Of a DNA stretch of 64,000 nt, positions 9,440-18,850 are shown in pieces (within the stretch, counting starts at the first letter, position 1; each line of letters opens with the position of its first letter). Under the pieces are notes generated by a model that saw nothing but the letters and a program-made list of their open reading frames with translations, was not told where the DNA came from and did not search any database. Origin of the DNA: Campylobacterales bacterium (GTDB lineage Bacteria; Campylobacterota; Campylobacteria; Campylobacterales; Sulfurimonadaceae); assembly GCA_016938735.1 (NCBI GenBank), contig JAFGUB010000010.1, forward strand, positions 20,494 through 84,493, in the 5' to 3' direction. Made by a program: the position numbers and the translations under genes.

Positions 9440-10568
9440 AGATGACGGTGAGGGTCATGGTTTGATTGTGCAGTGCACAGTCGGTAGGTGCGTCGCTAAA
9501 CGGTGCGATCTCGCCGTAGGAGTAGAATCCGGTGAGCTGTACGTTCGGGCCTAGAATCTCTTCAACCGCTTCTAGCTCATCGTCGACGAACTGGTTCATG
9601 ACGATTTTTCGCCCGACGCAACTGACGACCAGTCCTAGTGCGGTGCGGTCGTTGGCGATGTGAATGGACTCCGCAGCGATGCCGGCCCCTTCAATCAATA
9701 CGTCAAGATCAGGCTTCATAAGACGGGCATGGTAGCCCTCGGGGATATCCCCGGCAAAGGTAATGGATTGATCCGAGTCGTTGATCGCCAGCAGGGTGCG
9801 GATCATCTCATGACCGCCTTGCGGCGGTCGAATGCTCAGCGGAAAGCGTAAGCCGCTGTTGGGCAATTGATCGGCCTGATCTCCGAGGTAGCGCCGGTAG
9901 AGTTGGAGTGCCGGTTCGCCGTCGATCTCGTAGAGAAGGTTTCCATCGGATTTGGTGATGGTGCGTACCGCGCCAAATTCGCTCCAGCCTCCATAGCATC
10001 CGCTGCTGATCGAGAGCGACTCGCCGTACCATCCGATAGCGGCGATGGTGGCTTCACGCGGAAGATCGTCGGCAATGACATAGGTGTGGGCAAAGCGGTC
10101 ACCATCCCCTGCCATGCCACCGGTGACGCTGACGGATGTTTGAACCGCATTGATGCCGCGCACCAGATCCGAGCCGTTGACCAGCAGACCGTCGCTGACG
10201 ATGAAGATATGACGCAAGCCCTCTTTGGGGAGCTGTTCTATCAGTTGGCGTGAGGCATCTTTGAGATCGTCGTTTGCACCGAAGCGGATCTTCGAAAGTG
10301 CCACATGGGAGCGCTCCAGATAGACGGCAGTGGCACACAGCGGCGCGTCGATGATCCGTGCTCCAAGTATATTTCCAGAAGACGAGGCACCGACAATATG
10401 GGCTTTTGGAAAGCGGCGGCGCATCGTCTCAAACGCGGAGGCCTCTTGGAGGGTATCGGTGTCGCCAAAAATGAGAACCAGTTGAACTTTATCAAAATCG
10501 GCACTCTGGAGTGCACCTCCCTCTTCTTGCCATGACTCATTTTGGTAGGTCCAGGTTGCCAGTTGCAT
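9429..10568 (-). CDS. FIST domain sensory protein (FIST_N and FIST_C)
   Basis: 379 residues. The N-terminal half has the FIST pattern (QLVLIFGDTDTLQ, then HIVGASSSGNILG) and the C-terminal half carries FIST_C with 'GFYSYGEIAPF'. FIST proteins are cytoplasmic small-molecule sensors that usually sit next to kinases or other signalling proteins; ligands are thought to be amino acids or related compounds. This copy overlaps a PAS kinase by 11 bp and so is translationally coupled to it. The 87 bp to the upstream tyrA gene may hold its own promoter. Confidence 0.9.
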   Translation of the reverse strand: MQLATWTYQNESWQEEGGALQSADFDKVQLVLIFGDTDTLQEASAFETMRRRFPKAHIVGASSSGNILGARIIDAPLCATAVYLERSHVALSKIRFGANDDLKDASRQLIEQLPKEGLRHIFIVSDGLLVNGSDLVRGINAVQTSVSVTGGMAGDGDRFAHTYVIADDLPREATIAAIGWYGESLSISSGCYGGWSEFGAVRTITKSDGNLLYEIDGEPALQLYRRYLGDQADQLPNSGLRFPLSIRPPQGGHEMIRTLLAINDSDQSITFAGDIPEGYHARLMKPDLDVLIEGAGIAAESIHIANDRTALGLVVSCVGRKIVMNQFVDDELEAVEEILGPNVQLTGFYSYGEIAPFSDAPTDCALHNQTMTLTVIYEA

Positions 10569-10655
10569 GCGTCGAACTCCTTGTTATTCCTGGATACGAG
10601 CATACAGTAAAATGCAACAGCCCAATCTTAAAAGAGGCACTTGCATGGGAGTACG

Positions 10656-11495
10656 TTAGGTGAAGATCTCCTGAAGTCGGTTGGCATTTTTCATCTGTGC
10701 ATGCAGTGAGGAGAAGTCTCCGTTTTTGAGTGCTTTTTTCATATGTGAAAGCTCCTCTTCAAAGCGCTCTATCGCCTCAATAACGTTGTGGCTGTTTTGG
10801 CGGAAGATATCCTCCCACATGTTCGGCGAGCTTTTGGCTAGGCGGCTCATGGAGCGAAAACCTCCGGCGGCGAGGGTGAGGATGTTCTCTTTGTCCTCTT
10901 GGGCCAAAACGGCATTGGCGATGGAGTAGCTGATGATGTGGGGCATGTGGCTGATAAATGCGGCGTGGCGGTCGTGTTCGTGGGCGTGCATGTAGTGCAG
11001 GCGCATGTGTAGGGCGCTAAAGAGCCGTACCGCCGTCTCTTGCTGATGCACGCCGCTCTGCTCTAGGTCGCACAAAACGACCGCTTTGTCGTCGTAGAGC
11101 CCTTCGATGGCGGCTTTGGGGCCGAAATTTTCGGTGCCGGTCATCGGATGCGCCGCGACGAAGTTGCGCCGAATCTCGGAGGGCACGGCTTTGATGATCG
11201 CCTCTTTGGTGCTGCCCATGTCGATAACGGTCACATGCGCTGCCACGTCTTTAAGACGATGCAGCAATTCGATCACCCCCTCGACGGGGACGGCTAGGAT
11301 GATGATGTCGCACGTTTTAATGGTCTCAACATCGACGATGGCGTCGATCAGACCTAGTTCTGTGGCCTCTTTTTGGTGTTTGGGGTTGTGGTCGCTGCCG
11401 AGTATGGCGTTGATAAAGGGGATGCGTCGCGCACTCAGAGCGAGCGATCCACCCATAAGCCCAAGGCCGATAATGCCTAAACGCATCTGTTGCAT
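10656..11495 (-). CDS. tyrA: Prephenate dehydrogenase
   Basis: 279 residues. The Rossmann NAD(P) site is LGIIGLGLMGGSLALS (about 5-20), followed by the catalytic and substrate segment AAHPMTGTENFGP (His about 140) and the helical dimerisation domain. It catalyses oxidative decarboxylation of prephenate to 4-hydroxyphenylpyruvate in tyrosine synthesis. There is no ACT domain, as in the short class. The first ATG at 11495 is favoured by GCAGGAGGGTTCC. It is divergent from bamA. Confidence 0.93.
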   Translation of the reverse strand: MQQMRLGIIGLGLMGGSLALSARRIPFINAILGSDHNPKHQKEATELGLIDAIVDVETIKTCDIIILAVPVEGVIELLHRLKDVAAHVTVIDMGSTKEAIIKAVPSEIRRNFVAAHPMTGTENFGPKAAIEGLYDDKAVVLCDLEQSGVHQQETAVRLFSALHMRLHYMHAHEHDRHAAFISHMPHIISYSIANAVLAQEDKENILTLAAGGFRSMSRLAKSSPNMWEDIFRQNSHNVIEAIERFEEELSHMKKALKNGDFSSLHAQMKNANRLQEIFT

Positions 11496-11525
11496 GGAAC
11501 CCTCCTGCAGGTGTGAGGCGACATG

Positions 11526-11535
11526 TTACATGTAA
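11526..11535. repeat. TTACATGTAA palindrome between tyrA and bamA
   Basis: Perfect copy in the divergent tyrA/bamA gap. It is preceded by ACATG, giving a partly duplicated core. See the window-wide entry. Confidence 0.85.
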
Positions 11536-11617
11536 ATGTGTTAGAAAGCCTTGATATTTACGCAATATTAATGCGCTTATCGCTAGAATTTGCCCTATTT
11601 TCGCCTCGGGAACCCAT

Positions 11618-13897
11618 TTGAAACACTATTTTTGGCCAATCATTGCACTACTGTGGAGCGCTCATCTCTATGCGGGGAGCGTCACATCCATCCATTTTGA
11701 AGGGATGAACCATATCAGCGAAGGGGTAGCCAAGCGGATGCTCTCTTTTGGCGTGGGCGATCCGCTCGACCCCCAAAAAATCGACGCCTCCGTCAAGGCG
11801 CTCTTTGAGCAGGGCTATTTTGACGATATCTGGGTGGAAGAGCAAGACGGGGTCGTGACCTTTCATCTTAAAGAGAAGCCGGTGATCTCCAAGATCGAGC
11901 TCAAAGGCTACAAAGACAACGATGACGAGGCGCAAGAGAGTCTCTTGCAGATCAAAAAAGGCTCTCTTTACGATCCCAAACGGCTTGAAGCAGTTAAGAA
12001 GCGCATCATCGACGCGCTGAGCGAAACGGGTAAGATCGATTCGGTCGTAGAGATTGAAACCGAAAAACAGGAGAACGGCAGCGTCAAAGTCCTCTTTCGG
12101 GTCAATGAAGGGGAGAACATCGTGATCGAGAAGGTCGATTACGATGGTGTTGGGGGGCTGGAGAGCGCATCGTTTGATGAGGTGATTGCCAATAAAGAGC
12201 ATGAATTTATGGGATGGTTTTGGGGACGCAACGACGGCAAGATGCAACTCGCCCAGATGGAGTACGATCCGCTGCGCATCCGCGACCTCTACATGCAACA
12301 CGGTTATCTTGATGCGAAGGTTGATGAGCCCTTTGTGCGGGTCGATTTTGACAACTATCTGGCGCGCATGAGCTATCAGATCAGCGAAGGGGAGATCTAC
12401 CGCGTCAGCGATATCGTGCTGATGCAGCGCAAAGAGGTGATTGACGAGCAGAAGCTGCGCGAAGCGATCAAACTTGAAAAGCAACAGGCGTTTAACATCA
12501 AAACCTTCCGCGAAGACGCCGAGCGGATCAAAACGGCGATTGCCGATCTGGGCTACGCCTTTGTGCAGGTCTCGCCCGATCTGCGCAAGGATAAAGAGAG
12601 CAAGAGCGTCGAGGTGGTCTATGCCATCGATCCCGGCGAGAAGGTGCGCGTCCGTAACGTCATCATCTCCGGTAACAACCGTACTCTTGACCGCATTATC
12701 CGCCGTGAGCTCTTTTTGGCTCCGGGGGATTGGTACAACCTCACCGACCTCAAAGATTCGCGCAACGCTCTGGGGCGTACGGGCTATTTCGAGTCCAACA
12801 CGATTGAGGAGAAGCGTATCGACGCACAGACGATGGATCTGATCGTCAAGACCAAAGAGGCCCCCACGGGCAACATCCAGCTTGGCGGCGGTTATGGCAG
12901 CTACGGCGGGATTTTGCTCAGCGTCGCGGTGAATGACCGTAACATCTTCGGTTCGGGTATCAATGTGGGCGTGCAGCTCGAGCGCAGTCAGCGCAGCGAA
13001 AACTACTCTTTTAACATCTCCAATCCGCGCCTTGACGACAGCGATTTTAGCGGTAACTTTTCGCTTTATCAGACGCGCTACGAATACAACGACTACTCCG
13101 TTGCCACCCAAGGGGTGACGGTGGGGACGGGGCACCGATTTACCAGACATATCACGGGCTATCTGAGCTACACCTACGCCGACAACGGCTACGACGATTA
13201 TGAGGGGACGCTTTCTCAGAGCTATTACGGGATGTTTTTTGAGAGCTACGCCAAAAGCGCGGTGACGGTGAGTCTGAATTTTGACAACACCGACGATTTT
13301 TATCTGCCGCGCGAGGGGATGATCGCTTCACAGAGCTTTGAGCGCGCCGGTCTGGGCGGAGACGCGGACTACTTTAAAAGCCGCACCAATTTCGGCATCT
13401 ATCAGGGGCTTGAAGAGTGGCTGGACGCCGATCTGATCGCCCGCTACAAAGTCCGTTACAGCTACGCTTCGGATCTGGGCTACATGCCGCTGGCCGAGCG
13501 ATACTATCTAGGCGGTATCCGCACCTTACGGGGGTATCAGTCCTACTCCGTATCTCCCAACTACGTCGATGAGTACGGCAGCCGTCGGCGCATGGGGGGG
13601 ATGCAGAGCTTCTCGCAAAGCGCGGAGCTGAGCTTTCCGCTGCTGCCCAAGGCCAAAATGCGCTTAGCGGCCTTTTATGACTGGGGTTGGATTGAAGGGG
13701 ATGTGCCTGAGCATATCGCCTATCACAACATTCCCACGCAGGGCGGCGATCAAGAGCATATTCGCTCTTCTTACGGTGTGGCGATGGAGTGGTTTTCGCC
13801 GATGGGACCGATTCAGCTGGTGTATGCCAAGCCGATCGATCCGCAGCGCGGTGACCGTACCGCCAACTTTGAATTTACGATCGGACAGAGGTTTTAA
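11618..13897 (+). CDS. bamA: Outer membrane protein assembly factor BamA
   Basis: 759 residues. It starts at TTG 11618; this reading begins MKHYFWPIIALLWSAHLYAG, a clear signal peptide, and no ATG gives one. POTRA domains occupy about 20-410, then the Omp85 beta-barrel (about 430-759), ending in Phe (TIGQRF) as expected for barrel assembly. The lid/L6 motif region shows YYLGGIRTLRGY, the Omp85 (V/I)RG(F/Y) signature. It inserts beta-barrel proteins into the outer membrane. The stop overlaps the downstream lipoprotein start. Confidence 0.94.
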   Translation: MKHYFWPIIALLWSAHLYAGSVTSIHFEGMNHISEGVAKRMLSFGVGDPLDPQKIDASVKALFEQGYFDDIWVEEQDGVVTFHLKEKPVISKIELKGYKDNDDEAQESLLQIKKGSLYDPKRLEAVKKRIIDALSETGKIDSVVEIETEKQENGSVKVLFRVNEGENIVIEKVDYDGVGGLESASFDEVIANKEHEFMGWFWGRNDGKMQLAQMEYDPLRIRDLYMQHGYLDAKVDEPFVRVDFDNYLARMSYQISEGEIYRVSDIVLMQRKEVIDEQKLREAIKLEKQQAFNIKTFREDAERIKTAIADLGYAFVQVSPDLRKDKESKSVEVVYAIDPGEKVRVRNVIISGNNRTLDRIIRRELFLAPGDWYNLTDLKDSRNALGRTGYFESNTIEEKRIDAQTMDLIVKTKEAPTGNIQLGGGYGSYGGILLSVAVNDRNIFGSGINVGVQLERSQRSENYSFNISNPRLDDSDFSGNFSLYQTRYEYNDYSVATQGVTVGTGHRFTRHITGYLSYTYADNGYDDYEGTLSQSYYGMFFESYAKSAVTVSLNFDNTDDFYLPREGMIASQSFERAGLGGDADYFKSRTNFGIYQGLEEWLDADLIARYKVRYSYASDLGYMPLAERYYLGGIRTLRGYQSYSVSPNYVDEYGSRRRMGGMQSFSQSAELSFPLLPKAKMRLAAFYDWGWIEGDVPEHIAYHNIPTQGGDQEHIRSSYGVAMEWFSPMGPIQLVYAKPIDPQRGDRTANFEFTIGQRF

Positions 13898-14466
13898 TGA
13901 TGCACGCTTTACATGTAACAGTGATCGCCGCCTTGAGTGCGCTCTTCTTTGCGGGTTGCGGCGTGGGCAACGAAGTGGGTGACTCCAACGTTACCCTATC
14001 GGTGCGCGTCTCGGCGCTGCACTATCTCGGCGATAACAACGAAACCAACGAGACCCGCTTTAGTGTGGGTGCGGCGCAGGGGAGTTACAGCGGCGTTTAT
14101 GGCGCATGGGATTTTTACGACGCCAATATTACGGGTGAGCGTGTGATTACTAAGGCGATGTATATTGCTTCGGATGCGAACTGCTCGTTTGCCATCGAGG
14201 AGAATGCCACCGCCCCGACGCTCAAAGCCCCCGCCGACGGGCTAAGCCGTTATCCTTATCTCAACGTCAATCCCTTTACCACCTTGCTGGTGGATGAGAA
14301 TGTTACGCTTGAAGAGCTCGCGCAGCGTTACCCCACGGCCGCCTCCATCGATGCGGAGTTTAACTTTGACGTCGTTTCGGCCCGTTTTCAAAAGGCATAC
14401 ATCGATTCGCCGTTGACGGATGAGATCTGCGACGCCCTAGGGCGCGTGATCACACTGCAACCCTAA
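13897..14466 (+). CDS. Predicted lipoprotein downstream of bamA
   Basis: 189 residues. The signal peptide ends in a lipobox, FFAGC, with the lipid-attached Cys at about 23. The mature part has no recognised domain; it has several Cys residues and an acidic composition. The start overlaps the bamA stop by 1 bp (two consecutive ATGs; either is possible). A perfect TTACATGTAA at 13909 encodes ALHVT within the signal peptide. Being coupled to bamA it could be an assembly accessory, but that is only context. Confidence 0.75.
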   Translation: MMHALHVTVIAALSALFFAGCGVGNEVGDSNVTLSVRVSALHYLGDNNETNETRFSVGAAQGSYSGVYGAWDFYDANITGERVITKAMYIASDANCSFAIEENATAPTLKAPADGLSRYPYLNVNPFTTLLVDENVTLEELAQRYPTAASIDAEFNFDVVSARFQKAYIDSPLTDEICDALGRVITLQP

Positions 14467-14475
14467 AGGAGCTTG

Positions 14476-17052
14476 ATGTCGCGCATCCACCGTCAAAGCG
14501 ACTATCGGCCCTCTGCTTTTAGCGTTGCTTGGCTTGAGTTGGTTTTTGATCTGTATCCGACGCAGACACTGGTGCAAAACACTATGCGCATGGTTGCTGC
14601 CGAGGCGGGCGAAACACTGCGGCTGGATGGTGAGCATCTGGAGCTTTTAAGCCTTACATGTAACGACAAAACGGTGGTGTACCGCAGGGTCGAAGGGGGC
14701 TTGGAGATCGACGATATGCCGCAAGAAGCGACGCTGGTCATCAAGACCCGCATCAACCCCGAGGCCAATACCCAGCTTGAAGGGCTCTACTACAGCAACG
14801 CCCTCTTTTGCACCCAAAACGAGCCGGAGGGCTTTCGCCGCATCACCTACTGCATCGACCGTCCCGACGTGATGACCTTGTTTAGCACCAAAATCATCGC
14901 GGACGCCGTAACCGCTCCTGTTTTGCTGGGCAACGGCAATCTGATCGAGCGAGGTGCGCTACCAGATGGCCGCCATTACGCGCTTTGGGACGATCCTTTT
15001 GCCAAGCCGACCTACCTTTTTGCGCTGGTGGCCGGAGATCTAGGCAGCATTCACGACACCTTTGTCACGATGAGCGGACGGGAGATCGCGCTGGGTATCT
15101 ATTGCGACAAAGGCAACGAAGAGCGCTGCGTGCACGCCATGCGCTCACTCAAAAAAGCGATGGCGTGGGATGAGCGGGTTTATGGACGCGAATATGATCT
15201 GGATATTTACAATATCGTTGCAGTCGAGAGCTTCAACATGGGGGCGATGGAGAATAAGGGGCTCAATATCTTCAACGCGGCCTATGTACTCGCCGATGAG
15301 GAGCGTGCTACGGATGCTAACTTTATGGGGATCGAGAGTGTCATTGCCCATGAATATTTTCATAACTGGACGGGCAACCGCATTACATGTAAGGATTGGT
15401 TTGAGCTGACGCTTAAAGAGGGGCTGACCGTTTTTCGGGATCAGTGCTTCAGCGCCGATATGAACGATGCGGATGTGCAGCGTATTGATGATGTGCGCGC
15501 GCTGCGTGAGCGGCAGTTCGTCGAGGACGCCTCAGGCATGGCCCACCCGATCAAACCGCAGGAGTATGAGGAGATCAACAACTTCTACACCGCCACCGTC
15601 TATGAAAAGGGCGCCGAGGTGATTCGGATGCTGCACACGATGTTGGGCGTGGAGCGCTGGCGCGCGGCGATGGATCTCTACTTTGCGACTTTTGACGGCC
15701 AGGCGGTGCGCACGCAGGATTTTTTGTGGGCGGTGAGCCAGGGCGGCGGTATCGACTTGACGCAGTTCGAGCGCTGGTATCATCAGATGCGCACCCCTGT
15801 GTTACATGTAAGCACCCGTCATGTGGGGGAGACGCTTACCCTCACGTTGCGACAGGAGATTCCAAGCGACACCAAAGATCAGCCGCAGCTTCCCTACCAT
15901 TTTCCACTGCGTTTTGCCTTTTTTGATGCACAGGGCAGTAGGATAGAGCCTCAGCTCTTGGCGGAATCGGCACAAGATGATGTTGCGCGCGCTCTGTTAC
16001 TTGTACGCCATGAAGAGGAGCAGTTTGTTTTTGAAGGGGTGAACGACGGCGTGCGTCTTTCGCTCAATCGCGGCTTTAGCGCACCGATCATTGTTTCGTA
16101 TGACGCAGCGGATTATCCTTTTTTGATGCGTTATGAGACCGATGGGTTTGCGCGCTATGAGGCGTCGCAGCGGCTGGCGCAGCGCGTCTTGCTTGAAGAT
16201 AGTACCTGTAGAGGCGATTATCTCGACGCCTTTGCTGCGGTGCTTGAGGATGAGCGCATCCCTTCGATGCTCAAGGCACAGCTGCTTTTGCTGCCTTCAG
16301 ATGTCGCGCTCATACAAGCGCAAGAGGTGATCGATATCGAAGCGGTCGCATCGGCCAAAAAAGCGCTGGAAGCGGCCATTTTGGAGCGCTGCGAAGAGAC
16401 GATGCGGCTGATGTACGAGCGTCTTAATGAGCCCAAAAACAGTGCCATCGACGCCACTTCCATGGGTAAACGAGCGCTTAAAAATCTGCTTTTGGGCTAT
16501 CTGTGCGGCAGTGCGCATGAGGGGGCTTTGGCGCTGTGCAGCGTGCAGTGTGAAGAGAGTGTCAGCATGACCGATCGGATTGCGGCGCTGGCTCTGTTAG
16601 AGCAGCACGCCCCCCAAATTGCCGAACCCTTTTTGAGTGAGTTTTATGAGACCTACCATGACGATATGCTGGTGATGAGCAAATATTTTGCACTGATCGC
16701 CTCAACCGACCGCGACGGGGTGCTGGGTCGCGTCATTGCTCTGCAAAGTGATCCGGTCTATGATATCAAAGTGCCCAATCTGGTGCGCGCACTTTTGGGA
16801 AGTTTTAGCCGCAATCTGCGCCGCTTTCATACGCAAGAGGGATATCAGTTCATCGCTGAGCGCATCAGTGCGCTTGATCCCATCAACCCGATGATCGCCG
16901 CAGGCCTTGCGGGTGCATTTAAGAGCTATGGGCGCATGGATGCGCGCAAGAGAGGGTGGATGCTGGAGTCGATCGAAGGGGTGTTGTATGCCCAAACACT
17001 TTCGGGCAACGTACGGGAGATTTTAGAAAAGACAGTGATGCGCCACGGATAA
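14476..17052 (+). CDS. pepN: Aminopeptidase N (M1 family zinc peptidase)
   Basis: 858 residues from the ATG at 14476 (AAAGGAGC upstream; the TTG at 14473 is less likely). The M1 exopeptidase motif FNMGAMENKGLN and the zinc site HEYFHNW with the downstream Glu (LTLKEGLTVF) are all present. C-terminal helical domain as in E. coli PepN. It removes N-terminal residues from peptides in the cytoplasm. The gene carries three perfect TTACATGTAA copies (14654, 15383, 15802), read as LTCN, ITCK and LHVS; the second lies just after the zinc-site His residues. Confidence 0.95.
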   Translation: MSRIHRQSDYRPSAFSVAWLELVFDLYPTQTLVQNTMRMVAAEAGETLRLDGEHLELLSLTCNDKTVVYRRVEGGLEIDDMPQEATLVIKTRINPEANTQLEGLYYSNALFCTQNEPEGFRRITYCIDRPDVMTLFSTKIIADAVTAPVLLGNGNLIERGALPDGRHYALWDDPFAKPTYLFALVAGDLGSIHDTFVTMSGREIALGIYCDKGNEERCVHAMRSLKKAMAWDERVYGREYDLDIYNIVAVESFNMGAMENKGLNIFNAAYVLADEERATDANFMGIESVIAHEYFHNWTGNRITCKDWFELTLKEGLTVFRDQCFSADMNDADVQRIDDVRALRERQFVEDASGMAHPIKPQEYEEINNFYTATVYEKGAEVIRMLHTMLGVERWRAAMDLYFATFDGQAVRTQDFLWAVSQGGGIDLTQFERWYHQMRTPVLHVSTRHVGETLTLTLRQEIPSDTKDQPQLPYHFPLRFAFFDAQGSRIEPQLLAESAQDDVARALLLVRHEEEQFVFEGVNDGVRLSLNRGFSAPIIVSYDAADYPFLMRYETDGFARYEASQRLAQRVLLEDSTCRGDYLDAFAAVLEDERIPSMLKAQLLLLPSDVALIQAQEVIDIEAVASAKKALEAAILERCEETMRLMYERLNEPKNSAIDATSMGKRALKNLLLGYLCGSAHEGALALCSVQCEESVSMTDRIAALALLEQHAPQIAEPFLSEFYETYHDDMLVMSKYFALIASTDRDGVLGRVIALQSDPVYDIKVPNLVRALLGSFSRNLRRFHTQEGYQFIAERISALDPINPMIAAGLAGAFKSYGRMDARKRGWMLESIEGVLYAQTLSGNVREILEKTVMRHG

Positions 17053-17075
17053 CATGTAAGCGAAGGCTTACATGT
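17052..17075. terminator. Hairpin made of two palindrome copies between pepN and psrC
   Basis: ACATGTAAGC (17052-17061) pairs perfectly with GCTTACATGT (17066-17075) around a GAAG loop. It begins at the pepN stop codon and ends 5 bp before the psrC stop, between convergent genes. No T-run follows on either strand, so it may act as a processing or Rho-assisted stop rather than a classical terminator. Confidence 0.55.
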
Positions 17076-17080
17076 AGCGC

Positions 17081-18274
17081 TTAGTGGTGCGCGTCGGCGT
17101 CGAGATTAAAGAGTTTGCTGCCGATAAAGTAGAGCAAAATACAGAGTCCAAGGCCGCCGAGTGAAATCATAATCTCTGCAGCCGACGGAAAATAGTGAAT
17201 CCACTCCGGTGCAAGCTGGTACTCCTTAATCTTGAGCATCTGCAGCGGTTTGAGCTGAGCATCGTGTACCAGGTTGTAGCGCATAAAAAAGATACCGATC
17301 ATGCCGCTGAGTGAGATCCAGAAGATGGCTTTGAGATTCTCACCCATGTTGCGCAATATCACGACCATCGGCACGATCATCACCAGCACCACTTCGATCC
17401 AGAAGGTCCATGATCCCAGAATATGCAAGGCCACATCCGCGCGTCCCGGTAGTCCGTCGTAGATATCGGTGAGCATTTTCCATGAAACGAAAAAGATCAG
17501 GATGGAGATCAGCAGCGCCTGAATTTTGGCCAAACCGGTTAAAAGTTTCTTGATCTCTTCGGTGAAGTTGAGTTTATAGCGAAAACCGAGAATAATGAAG
17601 GTGATAAAGATACCGGTAATAAATGCCGTCAGAATAAAGTAGGTGGGGTAGAAGACGCCGTTGGCAATCGGGCGGGCATTGAGAAAACCAAAGACGCCGC
17701 CGAGGTTTGAGTGCGCCAAAAGACCGAACATCAAACCGAAAAAGCCTACATAGCGTGCCATACGCATGTCGTTGCGCAGCAAGAAGACAAACTCAACCAC
17801 CATGAAGGTTAGATAGATCCCATAGAGCGTACCCATCCACCAAATGGCCGAAGTGAGCCCGGGGCTTAGGACGTTGTAAATCACCATCGTGACAGGGTGG
17901 CCGATCTCAAAGGCGATGACGGCAAAACCTGAGATAATCGTCACGATGGAGCCGAAAATGGCACGTTTGGAGACAGCCATATAATCTTTAAACCCAAAGA
18001 CATCTCCCAGCGAACCGACAATGCAGAGTCCGGTCGATGAGACAACGAAGAAGATATAGACGGCGATCAGCAGCCCCCATGGGTGCTGTCGGCTGACGCC
18101 GTAGGCGTGATGGCCATGTTCAAGGTAGATGGCGACGCCAAGCGCGAACATCACCAGAAATGAGAGTGTCATGAGTGCGATCAGAATATTGACCGGACTT
18201 TTTTCAAACGCAAACAGATCGCGCAGAGATATTCTGTTGTAGGGAATAGTGGCGATAAATTCTTTGATACTCAT
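17081..18274 (-). CDS. psrC: PsrC/NrfD-type membrane subunit of polysulfide/thiosulfate reductase
   Basis: 397 residues with about nine to ten hydrophobic segments of the NrfD family. It anchors the periplasmic PsrAB pair and exchanges electrons with the quinone pool. It is the last gene of psrABC, 10 bp after psrB. The family also serves tetrathionate, thiosulfate and other reductases, so the substrate is not fixed by sequence. The N-terminus (about 1-30) is cytoplasmic; the C-terminus is His-rich (DADAHH). Confidence 0.88.
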   Translation of the reverse strand: MSIKEFIATIPYNRISLRDLFAFEKSPVNILIALMTLSFLVMFALGVAIYLEHGHHAYGVSRQHPWGLLIAVYIFFVVSSTGLCIVGSLGDVFGFKDYMAVSKRAIFGSIVTIISGFAVIAFEIGHPVTMVIYNVLSPGLTSAIWWMGTLYGIYLTFMVVEFVFLLRNDMRMARYVGFFGLMFGLLAHSNLGGVFGFLNARPIANGVFYPTYFILTAFITGIFITFIILGFRYKLNFTEEIKKLLTGLAKIQALLISILIFFVSWKMLTDIYDGLPGRADVALHILGSWTFWIEVVLVMIVPMVVILRNMGENLKAIFWISLSGMIGIFFMRYNLVHDAQLKPLQMLKIKEYQLAPEWIHYFPSAAEIMISLGGLGLCILLYFIGSKLFNLDADAHH

Positions 18275-18284
18275 GCGGCGATCC

Positions 18285-18848
18285 TTATGTCAGGTAGAAG
18301 AGTTTTGGGTTGGTGCCGAGGTGCGGCTTGAGGGTGAAATATTCACGCACGCGAAGGACTTGAGAGATTTCGCTCTCAGGATCATCAAGATCACCGAAGA
18401 TACGCACTTTTGTAGGGCAGGTTGCTTGACAGGCGGTGGTGGTCTCTCCACGCACCAAGCGGGTGTCGCTGCAGAAATTGCATTTGTCTACGATGTGGGT
18501 GCGGTCATCCACATAGCGGGCGTCGTAGGGGCAAGCGACCATGCAGTAGCTGCATAAGATGCACTTTTCCGAATCCACACGCACCACGCCGTTTTCATCA
18601 TAGTAGGTGGCGTGTGTGGGACAGACCGATTCACACGGCGCCGTTTCGCACTGTTGGCATTGGCTGGGCATGAAGGTGTTGGAGGTGATATCCAAAAATG
18701 GGTATTCCCCTTTGATCTCCCCATGACCCACCCAAATGCGCTGTTTGTCAGCGCCCAGCAGGATGCCGTTTTCCTCTTTGCAAGCCACTTCGCAGGCTTT
18801 GCAGTCGATGCAGTTTTTATAATCGAGTGCCATTGCATATCGTGCCAT
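18285..18848 (-). CDS. psrB: PsrB-type four-cluster ferredoxin subunit
   Basis: 187 residues. Cys-rich motifs for four [4Fe-4S] clusters are visible: CIDCKACEVACKEENG (about 13-28), CQQCETAPCESVCPTHA, CILCSYCMVACPYDARY and CNFCSDTRL...CQATCPT. It carries electrons between the molybdopterin subunit and the membrane subunit. It lacks its own Tat signal, consistent with co-export with PsrA. It begins 2 bp after the psrA stop. Confidence 0.92.
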   Translation of the reverse strand: MARYAMALDYKNCIDCKACEVACKEENGILLGADKQRIWVGHGEIKGEYPFLDITSNTFMPSQCQQCETAPCESVCPTHATYYDENGVVRVDSEKCILCSYCMVACPYDARYVDDRTHIVDKCNFCSDTRLVRGETTTACQATCPTKVRIFGDLDDPESEISQVLRVREYFTLKPHLGTNPKLFYLT

Positions 18849-18850
18849 CG

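Noticed and set aside
11648..13150. 500-residue open frame opposite bamA
   Set aside because: No start signal, no domain, and bamA motifs on the other strand are unambiguous.
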